A stretch of DNA of 64,000 nucleotides. It comes from Tremella fuciformis (taxonomy: Eukaryota > Basidiomycota > Tremellomycetes > Tremellales > Tremellaceae). Numbering within the stretch: position 1 is the first letter of the stretch; each line of letters begins with the position of its first letter. The DNA is taken from positions 2,854,501-2,918,500 of the forward strand of contig CP136491.1 in assembly GCA_032768795.1 (NCBI GenBank). Reading direction: 5' to 3'. Both the position numbers and the translations under genes were made by a program. Below, one piece after another: positions 22,230 through 32,199 of this stretch. A model generated the notes under the pieces. The model was not told where the DNA came from. It worked only from the letters and a program-made list of their open reading frames with translations, and searched no databases.

Positions 22230-25200
22230 ATGATCAAGTGTTGGCTTGTCCATAACATCAATGTGAGCTTTGCCTTCAAGCGATGCATGCACATACTGAT
22301 GCAGAAAGTCCCAGATATTGCAGCAATGCACTGCTCTCGAGGCCAACGCTGTTTGGGTCAGCACACAACTCTCAATGGTGATCACTTTCGGAAGGCTTCT
22401 TCAGGGCGGGGCAGCAGCGACTTCTTCAAAACATGCTCCTTCTGTCGCAAACAACCGCCAGTCCCACTTGCAACACCCCGGTCACGGCATGGTCATGCTG
22501 AGTGCATCAAATGTGGCTTCACCTTTGCCACTCCTCGATTTCGAGACAATCGAGGTCGCCCACGCAACACATGCCAATCTTGCTTGGAGCAGCATCACTC
22601 CCAATCAGCGCCAGGCACACCCACTCGCACAACCCGGCCATTGCCACCAGTCACCCCAGGCTCTCAGCCTACGCCTGGTACACAGAGAGGTCTTCCACGC
22701 CCGCGCCATGAGGTCACCTCACCAACACCACGTCGCAACCAGGATCTACATCCTGTAGAGCTTGGCCGCCCCACACGAACCAGACGTGCACCTCAACTGC
22801 CCTACGCCACTCCGCCCAGCCCGCCTCAAGGTGCTGCACACCGAGTCACAGAACAGCCACCAGCCCCACCACCACGCCTGGATCGCCATGCTGGACAGTC
22901 ACGCTGCTTCAAGTGCAAGACCTGGAAAGAACATTCCGAGTTTCTCCAAGCAGGGACAGCCTCTCGCCGCTTCAAGACTTGCAGCACCTGTCGCGAATCC
23001 TCCAGAGCAGCCTATCATCGTCGACAACAGTCAACTCAGTCATCCCTCTCAGTCGACATGCTGGGCAATGCCTTCCTGCCCATTCCTGCAACACCCAACG
23101 ATCTTGACGACATCTGCCTCTCTGAAGCTGCCATTGGGTGTATTGGGGACTTCCACTCAGCAATGGCAGCTGAGACGATGGAGACTTGCGAGAACTGCAA
23201 TGAGAAATGGTTTGGACTCAAGGTCCAACAGGGTAAATGTTCACGTTGTCAAATTGATGGGGAGAAATGGACATCTGCCAACTGTATGGATCCAGGTCAG
23301 TGTCCAGGATTGTATGTGCTTCTCATGACTGACTTCACAGGTCCTTCTCTGCAGGAACTGTGCCGTGCAGCTGGCAGAGCAGTCCCTGACTTGCCCTCAC
23401 AGGTGGAAGAGATGCTCCTCTCTCCCTACCATGTGCTGCTTCAAACATGGCGCGTTGGTGGTGGACAAACCAAATACGGAGGCCACACCTGTCTCTATGC
23501 CCATGACAGTGGCAGATTCCTCTCTCGACTTCCCCTCACCGTCACCGACCTTGATGTTCTCATCATCAAGCCGACAAATGCCCAAGCCCCCGCCAACGCT
23601 GCCAATCCCTCAGAGGATTTTGCACGCCGACCAGAGTTCCAAGTCCAGCGGTCACGCATTCTCGCAAACCTGCAAGCACTACAACACTTCCATCCAGCCT
23701 TTCAGAATGTCGAGATCAACTGGGAAGCAATCAATTCCCTTCCTGAAAACGGTTCTGTCTTCCATCAGCTGCGGTCTGTCAACTTGGAGGAGGTGCAGTA
23801 CAGCGCACCTGAGCCTGACACTGGGCCAGTTGAGCAGGAGTCAGCAGAGGAGACAAGCTTGCCAGAGCTGGCTATACCAAACCTTGGAGAAGGCAACAAT
23901 ATTGTGGAGGAGATCCGGGAAGCACTGGAACAGGTGGTGGATGGAGGACCACCAGCACCCCTGCTCCTCACTGGACCTGTGCTGCATTCCACTCCAATCA
24001 ATGAGCACGACATCAGCAACCCATTCCTCACCAAGGCCTTCCCCTTCCTCTTCCCCACCGGCCAGGGGGATCTGCATCAACAACGGCCTACCACAATACG
24101 TGATTCAGACTACTTCCGTCACCTGCTCTACTATCAGGATGGAAGGTTTGCAAAACACCCTCGATTCCGGTGAGTGCATCTCTCAGCATTAAGCCAAGCT
24201 GACAGTCAGCTATTATGCCTTCAACTGCATCATGAGGTGGCGAGCAAAACGGCTCTCCTGCTTCTATGTCAGCCGGAATGAAGAGGACCGAGCCCTCTCT
24301 GCTGCAGACATTGCTGCCATGGTGTCCGACCCAGCCAAGCAGCTGGCATCTCGAGTGCGACGATCAGCAGCCACCTTAACCGGAACACCACCCTACTGGG
24401 CACAGCAGAGTCGCAATCTTGCTGCAATGATCCGTCAACTGGGCACTCCACATGCTTTCATCACATTCTCAGCTGCGGATCTTCAGTGGCCAGATCTCCA
24501 CGTCCACATGCCGGACCAAGCGCTACCAACTATGAGCGAACCTGATCGACAACGCATCAATGCCAAGAACGTCAATGAGAACCCAGCAATTGCAGCTTGC
24601 TGGTTCTATCGAAGATTTGAGCTGTTCTTGGCCAAGGTCCTCAAACCCCTGCTTGGAATAGAGGACTGGTGGTATCGCTTTGAATGGCAAAATCGAGGCT
24701 CCAGCCATGTCCATGGACTGGTTTGGCTCAAGGGGGCGCCATCCCCAGACACCCTTGATATCAACAATCCGGACAGTGTCCAGGAATTCCTTGACTTCTG
24801 GTCCACCAGAGTGTCAACCATCAATCCTGGAGAGGACATTCCGCCTCATCCAAAGCACCCCTCTGCCCACAGTAGCGACGAAATCATCTTTCGCTTCAAA
24901 GATCTGGCACAGATGCTCAACCGTGTCCAGAGGCACACGAGGTGCACTGCCTATTGTCTTCGCCGCCCAAAAGGATCTCCTCCCAACAGTCCGCTTGTCT
25001 GTCGCTTCAAGTTCCCCAAGGAGCTGGAGACAGAACTCCGACTGGTTGTCAATCCCAACAGAAACAAGCAACTCATCACACCACGCAACGACACCCACCT
25101 CAACAGTTACAATGCAGTCACTGCACTGGGATGGCGAGCCAACTCCGACATCAGTCCATGCACAGATCCCCGTGCAGTTGCCTCCTACATCTCCAAGTAT

Positions 25201-27651
25201 GCTTCAAAATGCGAAAAACCATCCAACAACTTTGGCGAGATAATGCAGGCTATCTCAACCCGCCTGGAGCAAGAAACATCTTCACGAATTGTCTTCCAGA
25301 AGATGCTCAGCCGCATTGTCACCGAGAGGGATTACAGTGCTCAGGAAGTCTGTCATCAGCTCTTTGGTCGACATATGATGTCTGCATCACGAGAGTTTGG
25401 CACACTCTGCATACTGGAAAAGAGACAGAGACGCCTGAGGCAGAGGCAGGAAGATGAGGGACTGGACCAAGGTGTGGAGGAGCAAGACTGGCACGATGCC
25501 TACTTGGCACGCCAGCCAGAGCATGAGGGCATCAGCCTGTACGAATGGTTTCAATTCTACCGGAAACAAGGTCGCAACGCCACTCGAAGGAAGCACCCAA
25601 AGATCATCATTCTCTGGCCGCTGTATTATCCATCAGACCCTCAGTCTGAGGATCACCAAAACTGGTGCCGGGCAAAGTTACTACTCCACCATCCTCATCG
25701 ACACCCTTCAGAGCTCAAGCTTGATGACGAATCCTGGACAGAAGCTTTTTCTCGCTGTACTGAGGACCACCCAGAGGGGCACCAAGACACATTGCCCAAG
25801 CGACCCATCCGTCAACAACAGGGTGACAATGAAAACGACAGTGACTCAGAGTTTTCTGAGGGTGAAGAAGTCAATGACCACGAGCTTGATGACTGGCAAG
25901 TTCTGGCTGGAATGGGCCCTCAGTTTGATGAAGATGGGTGGAATGGGCCACTGCTTGGAGCACGTGATATTGATACTTCCCACGATTGGGAAGCAGTGGG
26001 GAGGGAGTGGGGATCAGATGGTATAGGAGAGAGGGCAAGCTACTTAGAAACCGAACGCAAGAAGGTGAGCAGTGGCCTACAATCCACTGCATACTGTGAG
26101 CTGACCAAGCAGTCTCAGCCTTCTGTAGCTCGCAACACTGTCGATCCCCAACTACTCAACACCACACAGCGCCTCATCTTTGACAAGGTCTTGCGCCATG
26201 CCAACCGTCTGCTCTCTGGAGAGTCAGTCCCTCAAATACTCCTCAACATCGATGGGACAGCAGGAACAGGCAAATCCTTCCTCATTGACGCCATATCCCA
26301 AGCTCTTCAAGGGCTCCAATCTGGGCAGCACAACAATCTCGACTTCAGCACAAATCCCATTGTCCGCCGGCTTGCCCCCACGGGTGTGGCGGCATTCAAC
26401 ATTGCTGGTTCAACATACCATGCTGCCCTTGGTCTTGGAGGCTCAATAGAGGAAAGTCATGACAAGCTTGGAGAGGGAAAGCTTGCCAGCCTCCAGGAAG
26501 AGTGGCATGGGACACGATACCTCATCATTGATGAGAAAAGCATGGTTGGAAGGGCGGCCTTGGGGAGAATCAACCTTGCTCTTGGTCAAATCTTTCCGTC
26601 GACAGCGTACTTGCCCTTTGCCGGTCTGTCTGTCCTGCTCATTGGCGACTTTGGTCAACTGCCCCCTGTGGGAGACACTCCACTGTACAACACTGCACGC
26701 TCGACAAAAACCTCCTATCTAGGCAGGCTCAGCAACATTGGCCGAGATATCTACCTTGCTTTCACTGAGAGCGTTCAGCTTGATGCTGTTATGAGGCAGG
26801 AAGGCTCCGACCCTACCACCACTGCCTTCAAAGCAACCCTTGCTCGCCTGCACACCGGGACACCTCAACAGGAGGACTACACCCTTCTGTCCTCTCGCTT
26901 CTGGGGGAACCTTTCCCCGGCATCTCAGCAGGCCTTTCAAGATGCTGTATGTCTTTGTGCAACAAAGCAGAGTGTCTCCGAGATCAACCTACACACTTTG
27001 GCTCGCTCTGGACAGCCTGTACTGCGCTCTCTGGCTCAGCACACAGGGGTAGGAGCAGCCCAGGCTTCAGAGGAACAGGCACAGGGGCTTGCTCCTGCTG
27101 TCTTCCTCATGATTGGTGCTCAAGTCATGCTTTCTCGCAACCTCTGGATCGAGCAGGGATTGGTCAATGGCACCAGGGGCACAGTATATCAGATTGGGCT
27201 CTCACCATCTGAGCCTCCTCATCAATCTGTTCCTTCTGTGGTCATGGTCGCCTTCCCATCCTACACTGGACCAACACCCTGGCACACCACAGACAACATA
27301 CCACTGGTTCCCATTGTGCCCCATACAGCCAGATGGGAGACAACAAACGGGCAGCGGTGCTCTCGACGCCAGCTGCCACTGCAGCTTGCATTTGCTATCA
27401 CCATACACAAATCACAGGGTATGACGCTGGACAAGGCAGTGATTGATCTTGGTTCAGCCGACTTCTCAACGGGATTGACATTTGTGGCAATCTCAAGAGC
27501 AAGATCTCTGGAGGGCCTTGCTTTCAAGCCAGGCTTTGATTGGGCAAGATTGAACAGCTTGAACACAGAGAGTAGAAGGGGGGGAGTATCAGGACGTGTA
27601 TTGGCAGCAAGGGATGCGTCTAGACGTCAGATGCTTCAGATGACAGAATAA
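22230..27651 (+). CDS. Helitron Rep-helicase (HUH nuclease + Pif1 helicase)
   Basis: Rolling-circle transposase of about 1,780 residues after removing two introns: 23296-23340 (45 nt, phase-neutral) and 24170-24209 (40 nt). The second joins HPRFR to [14 protein letters not shown]. The N terminus has two Cys-rich modules (CSFCRKQ...CIKCGF...[17 protein letters not shown]...CSTC). The Helitron-like N domain follows, then the Rep core with the HUH motif ([11 protein letters not shown], near 24690) and the two-tyrosine motif (YISKYASK, near 25190). A long acidic linker leads to the SF1B Pif1-type helicase: Walker A GTAGTGKS (about 26255), Walker B LIIDEKSM (about 26520), QLPPVGD, and the late motifs HKSQGMTLD and VAISRARS. 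No frameshift or premature stop is seen. The start is uncertain: upstream exons beginning near 22139 (MPNFGPT) are possible. Confidence 0.9.
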
Positions 27652-27782
27652 ATGTATAGAGAAAAAGATGAATGACAATGCATAGGTAGACTGAATAAAA
27701 GTTGATCAAGCATGACTCTGAGTGTTTGATGCATCAGCTGAATCTCAAGTTCATGGGGTGTATGCATGTCATTGTGCTCTCT

Positions 27783-28318
27783 CTAGCTACTAACACTACC
27801 TCTATCTGCCTCCATCTCCTGTCTGTAATCATCCCACACAGGATCATCAGCAGCAGGAGTTGGGGGATCTGACCAGGTAGGAGGCTCAGGGGTGGGGGGA
27901 GGAGTGAAGAGAGGAGTTCCAGGTGGGCTTTCTCCTCCTCTGAGTGTTCTCATCTTCCTCAGCCAATCCAGCATCCTACTTTTCCACAAGGGCAATCTGA
28001 AGGTCTGGGGATTGGTGACTGGACCATTGAAGCTACAAGTCAGCTTTGTGTCATGCCAAGAGAGAGCCTGACTCACAAGGACTTCACAACAGGTCTTTTG
28101 GGCACCCATGGCTTCTTCTCTCCATTGACTTTGCCTGACCCAGGAGGCAGGTAGGATTGTTGCTGGGGTGGGTGATAGGGAGAGTGTCTGACTGGCTGTG
28201 GGCGGCTTTGTTGAGAGCAGGAATGCTTGTGCTCATCATGAGGGTTGGGATGTCGCTTTTTTTGCTCTCTCTGGTGCTGCCTGAGTGCTTTTTTGAACAA
28301 AGCTGACTGGAAAGCCAT
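27783..28318 (-). CDS. Candidate antisense accessory gene inside the Helitron
   Basis: Two exons on the strand opposite to Rep-helicase. The start at 28318 (MAFQSALFKKALRQHQREQK) runs 80 codons. It is interrupted by a 44-nt intron with textbook signals (donor GTGAGT, branch CTGAC, acceptor TTGTAG). The second exon opens FNGPVTNPQTFRLPLWKSRM and ends GSVSS plus TAG at 27783. Lengths agree exactly: 536 bp = 492 coding with stop + 44 intron, giving 163 residues. The N-terminal half is basic and His/Gln/Pro-rich. The middle has an amphipathic segment (LPLWKSRMLDWLRKMRTL). The tail is Pro-rich, then acidic (DDPVWDDYRQEMEADRG). No known domain is recognised. The promoter would lie in the last 96 bp of the element. 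Confidence 0.6.
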
Positions 28319-28371
28319 TCTGATGTAGATGTACAGATGAGAGATGAAAAGTCCAAAATTTTCCGGAGTCA

Positions 28372-28414
28372 GAGCTACGCCCCATCGGCGACGCGCCACC
28401 GCCGATTTACCTAG
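28372..28414 (+). other. Helitron 3' terminal structure (autonomous element)
   Basis: GAGCTACGCCCCATCG overlaps a 7-bp perfect stem (28384-28390 with 28400-28406), then TTAC and CTAG. The AGAGCTACGC at 28371-28380 is the exact reverse complement of GCGTAGCTCT just inside the 5' end. Its 5' partner is at about 21869-21878. Such structures define the rolling-circle termination end. Confidence 0.85.
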
Positions 28415-28528
28415 TCAGCGTAGCTCTTACGGGGCGAATTTCTGCGGGTGTCCCTGGAACGAAAACGGTAAATGGGGGAATTAAATAAGAAAATTCCGGC
28501 CATTCTGATTTCATCAGCACAATCCTAA
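28415..28528 (+). repeat. 114-bp Helitron 5'-end copy (copy 2)
   Basis: Perfect direct repeat of 21752-21865. Here it continues into TATGCATTG, the interior of the short element, so this is the intact context. Confidence 0.95.
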
Positions 28529-28849
28529 TATGCATTGTGTCCTTGCCAAATTGCCTTTCATCAGAGAATAAAGATCTATGCATGAGGCTGATGCATGGAA
28601 TGATCTCTGTAGCAGAACCAATCGCCTACATAGCTACTGCCATACCCTGCCCTATCATTGCACCAAAATGGTTACAATAGCGCAAGTCTGACAAGACTGC
28701 AATAGGCTTGCCAGGTGGCAGCTGTGACATAGCCCCTGTGACCAGCTTGGCATGCCTATGATCATCTGATCAGCCTAGCATGCCCAACAAGCACTTGCGC
28801 ATCTCTTGATGAAGTGCTTTAGCTTGCAACTAATCAATGTTCTACAGTA

Positions 28850-28942
28850 CATCCGGCTTTGCCGGATGCTTGACCCGTAAGGGCTGCGATGGCTGCGCCG
28901 CTAGGCGCAAGGGGGGGTCTTGGGGGGGTGTCCCACCCCCCC
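28850..28942. other. Three consecutive hairpins in the short Helitron
   Basis: Perfect inverted repeats at 28850-28868 (8-bp stem, 3-nt loop), 28894-28909 (6-bp stem, 4-nt loop) and 28922-28942 (9-bp G/C stem, 3-nt loop), the last preceded by another G7 run. Their function is not known. Confidence 0.8.
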
Positions 28943-29097
28943 ATGTCTAACGGAACCAAAGAACAAGGAATTGCATTAGGTTTTCCAAATTGCCTGAGAA
29001 CCAATAACTTGAATACCTGATTAGAAATTCAGAGCTAAAAAAGAATTGAAATAACGAGCTACGCCCTATCGCGCACTTTCCTGCACGATCTACCTAG

Positions 29098-29487
29098 TGC
29101 GAATGGTCCTCTGCGGCCTTGGGCCCTATGCATTCCCTCTTCTCTGGCGGATACAACTTTATATGCATCCCGTCGCGCCCGTCGCCAAGGCAGGCCGGAC
29201 AGGTGCGGCAGGCGAGACGCGTCAGTCACGCTCCTGACGAGTAGAAACGCGTAGGAGTGAGCATGTTGGGTGAGCGACCGTCGTCAAGGCTACACCCTCC
29301 TGGTTTCGGCTGGACCCTCAAGGGGTACAAGGGGGATTAGAGCAACGCACGCATGCATGACAACAATCCTGCTAAGGAGCAATGTGCAGCACGATCTCAC
29401 AACCAACCCGAGCGGCCGTCATTTCCGCCGCTTGTGCCGTGCCCCCGCTGCCGGTCAGACCCAAGGCATTGATTGGTCAAGCAACCA
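29098..29487. other. Host flank between Helitron and RCC2-PHD 3' end
   Basis: 390 bp. Holds the 3' UTR region of the RCC2-PHD gene and what was probably the distal part of the original NAD kinase promoter before the Helitron insertion. No gene or repeat is seen. Confidence 0.4.
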
Positions 29488-31786
29488 TCACTGACCTCGC
29501 TGCGCGCCACCCGATTGTCTCGGTCGCTTAGCGCCAGAGATGGCACTACTGATGACCTTCTTCATCGAGCCGACCACCCTCACGTCCTCGTCTGGACCGA
29601 CGTCTGCCTCGGCAGCGCATTGAGGGCAGAACCACTCGTCTTCGGGCATACTTAGCAATGGGGGATCGAGGCAATCCGTATGATATGGCAGATCGCACTG
29701 CTGTCAGCGGCACTTCTCGCTCGAGAGACCCGTCTGAAAACCTTCTCGCACTCCATTAGATCCGAGTGGCGCCAGTCTTGCTGGCATACAACGCATACAG
29801 AGGGGGACTCGATGTGTACCGGCCAACGAGGGAGTTCAGAGAGTTGGGCAGTCGACTCGGCGAGGAAGAGGGTAAAGTACGCTCCACCCGCCACGTCGAT
29901 TATATGGACGTCCCGTAGAGGTTTGATCTCCGTGGGACGCGTGGTGCTTTTGCCCTCGCCCTCCCCAAGGCCAAGTTCTGCTGTTCAGCTTGGGGTCAGG
30001 CCTGTAATCGCACGCACCGCCGTTCAACTAGCCGTTAGCGACGGCCCACATTCAGGCTCCATTGACTCACCGCTCCCTGGCCGAAGCCGATCGTCATTAG
30101 CGAGAACGGCGGATCTCTGCTGCCGAGTGCGCTGACAACAAAGGTACATCCACCGCAAGTCGCAGACAATACCGGGCAACCCATGACTGTAGGTTAGACC
30201 CGGCGAGAGACACCAGTGGAAGGGTCATACTGTCCTGTATAGGCCTGAAAGTCGAGTAAGGTTGTCCGACCGAGCCTCGATGTCAGAGTATGCTCCCGAT
30301 CGTATACCGTACAGCCTACCATCGCCGGTGATCTTCCATTTGCCGGCCATGTAGAACACGCGGGACTTGCTCACGACAACCGAGCCTCATTGTTCAACTG
30401 AGATGCGCACACCTGTCCGTAACAGCTTACATGTGGGCCCGCACAACACCGCCATGGCCCGAGTGAGTTCTTTGCCGGCAAACTACCCATCAGGTTATAA
30501 TGTCAACCGACAGGCGACCCACAGATGGTATCAGGGTCGGAGTCAGTCTGCGCAATGTCAGCTGGAGCTCAATCCGAACAACAAGCAAGTTGCCTGTTTT
30601 TTGTATCACCGAGACCAAGTCTTGAGTACCCTCCAAAGCCCCAAGCATACACATAGCCATCTTTGTCCAGCGCCATGGCATGTTGAGTACCACAGTCCAC
30701 TCTCGTGATGTGCTTGCCGACCAATGCCCCCTGCACCAGGACTACTCCCGTCAGCTGAACTCCGAGCAGAGGAGACTTCTGATGCACAAGGCAGTTCTGT
30801 ATCAAAGCTCGTCTTGCCATTCTTCAGCGCCCTCTCGCCAGACTTGCCGTTGCCCAGCTGACCGCACTCGCTCGACCCCGCGGCATACACTTGACCAGAA
30901 GTGGTCAAGAAGAGCGAGAAGGTGAGGCCGGCGGCTACTTGTTGGATGCCGACGTTTTCCTGATTCGACCACGGTCCGATGATCTTGGTCCACGTCTCGA
31001 CTTCTACGCTTGGGGCCTACGGATCAGACTTGCAGAACGCGTTCCAGAATCGCACGTGGAACGTACGATGCCGAGCTGGCCCATGGTGTTGTTTCCGCAG
31101 CCCCAGACCTCGCCCAGGCTGTCGATGAGGAACATGTGGCTTCGTGCCGTGCACCCGCCTTCCCAGTTTGCCCCGGCGGGCAGACCCACGTCGCTAGGCC
31201 TGATCTTGACGGGGCCATACTCGGATATAGTGCCGTCCGGCGAGGTGGCCATGGACGCGACGGGCGGCTTGCCGAATATGTATGCGCCGCCATGTACTGC
31301 TGCGTCAACCCAAAGTCTAGACCCAGAGACCCTCCCCACCCCCCTCCGGCCGGGCGGTTTCCGCTGGCTGGAGAGACACGAGGATGGCTCACTGTCTATG
31401 ACCATCGCATAGTTGGCTGCTGGGCTCGAGATCATGTCTCGTACTTTGATGTTGCATATCGAGCGCAGGATGTGCGGCTGGACAAGGTCCGTCTCGGATC
31501 TTGCCACCGTCAGCACGACTCGGTCACGGCGAGGCGGGTGAGCTGACACTTCTTTCGGGCGTTCTTTGCGCCCGTTGGATGCCCTGAGAGTATCAGTACG
31601 TGTCAGTAGGATCAACGGGTCCCGTACCAGTCGGTCCCGCCGGCAATGAGCACTGCGCATCAGCATGCACCTGACGCTCACGAGTCCGACCACTGGCCAG
31701 TCCAGCCTGAACTCACCCCTTCCCCATGGAGCAGAGTGCTTCGCGGCGGCCGCCTCAACCACGTTGGGATACGCCACTTCGGCCAT
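29488..31786 (-). CDS. RCC2-like RCC1-repeat protein with C-terminal PHD finger
   Basis: Heavily spliced gene. N-terminal exon fragment: ASNGRKERPKEV, then QPHILRSICNIKVRDMISSP and NYAMVID, as in RCC2. RCC1-propeller blades follow: GGCTARSHMFLIDSLGEVWG (CGNNTMGQLG), then TTSGQVYAAGSSECGQLGNG. The next blade reads ITRVDCGTQHAMALDKDGYV, then YAWGFGGYSRLG, the RCC2 signature. A last blade is IIDVAGGAYFTLFLAEST. It continues in frame to a PHD finger: CVVCQQDWRHSDLMECEKCD, then LPYHTDCLDPPLLSMPEDEW and FCPQC, giving Cys4-His-Cys3 ligands. It ends in a basic tail (SGAKRPRQSGGAQRGQ) with TGA at 29488. RCC2/TD-60 associates with chromatin and centromeres; the PHD would add histone-tail binding (inference). 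The 5' exons are uncertain; 31786 is the outermost plausible Met. Confidence 0.75.
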
Positions 31787-32199
31787 GGCGAGCGGTCCCA
31801 AGCGGTCGGTCTAGCCGATATCGAGCCCAATCGGAATGTCGACGTCGATGCAGGTGTCGCGTACGAAATGTCAGTCGCGTCGGCCTCGAGGTCGTCAGTT
31901 CAGACAGCTGTCGGGGCCCCGGAAAGAACGACCAGCGAAGACTCGGGAGCGGATTAACCGGTGATGCTGGTTAAGAGGATGTGATGTTGTCGAGGAATGT
32001 TTGGATGACGAAGAGCGAACCTCCTTTGATCTTCGCCCCTTCTTGACATAGACGAGTACACACACCGCAAGTCCTTTGAAATTCTACGAGACGTTACCGA
32101 GGGATCATCGCAGCGTCGACACCGCTCTCGAGGCATCGCTGAGCGGAGGCTGCTGAACGAAACTTGTGCTCGGCTCTCACCTCGAGTCGTCACCTCAGC
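31787..32199. other. Divergent intergenic region RCC2-PHD / SDR
   Basis: About 410 bp with the 5' ends of two divergent genes. The true first exon of the RCC2-like gene may lie here. No clear promoter motif is seen. Confidence 0.35.

Larger units (their letters stand above)
21866..28414 (+). mobile_element. Autonomous Helitron, 6.55 kb, complete
   Basis: The 5' end TCAGCGTAGCTCTTACGGTG follows an A. The 3' end has a stem-loop (ATCGGCG, 9-nt loop, CGCCGAT at 28384-28406) followed by TTAC and the terminal CTAG at 28411-28414, the Helitron 3' signature. Related sub-terminal blocks (GTGGGGGG...AAATAA...TTCCGG) recur at 21924-21950 and 22047-22073. It carries a full Rep/helicase gene on the plus strand and a small spliced gene on the minus strand. 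All diagnostic termini and catalytic motifs are present, so it may still be mobile; activity is inferred. Confidence 0.9.
21752..29097 (+). mobile_element. Composite Helitron array in the NAD kinase promoter
   Basis: A 7.3-kb insertion with Helitron boundaries. It begins TC after a host A (21751) and ends CTAG before a host T (29098). This fits insertion between A and T with no target duplication. The predicted empty site reads GTAGAGTTA/TGCGAATGG. Inside are three parts: a 114-bp 5'-end fragment (21752-21865), a complete autonomous element (21866-28414) and a complete short non-autonomous element (28415-29097). The insert visibly has longer AT-rich stretches and different codon use than the flanking genes. 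Confidence 0.85.
28415..29097 (+). mobile_element. Non-autonomous Helitron, 683 bp
   Basis: Starts TCAGCGTAGC and ends with a stem (ATCGCGCA / TGCACGAT, one mismatch, 29068-29089), CTAC, then CTAG at 29094-29097. No coding frame is credible. The interior carries a cluster of hairpins: CATCCGGC-TTT-GCCGGATG (28850-28868), TGCGCC-GCTA-GGCGCA (28894-28909) and a G7TG/CAC7 stem (28922-28942). Its ends are similar but not identical to those of the autonomous neighbour, so it could be mobilised in trans. Confidence 0.8.

Noticed and set aside
23365..24192. 275-codon alternative frame within the Helitron transposase
   Set aside because: Off-frame shadow; the transposase frame carries the conserved domains and introns.
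28529..29055. Gene in the short Helitron
   Set aside because: No frame above about 50 codons with protein character; interior is structural.
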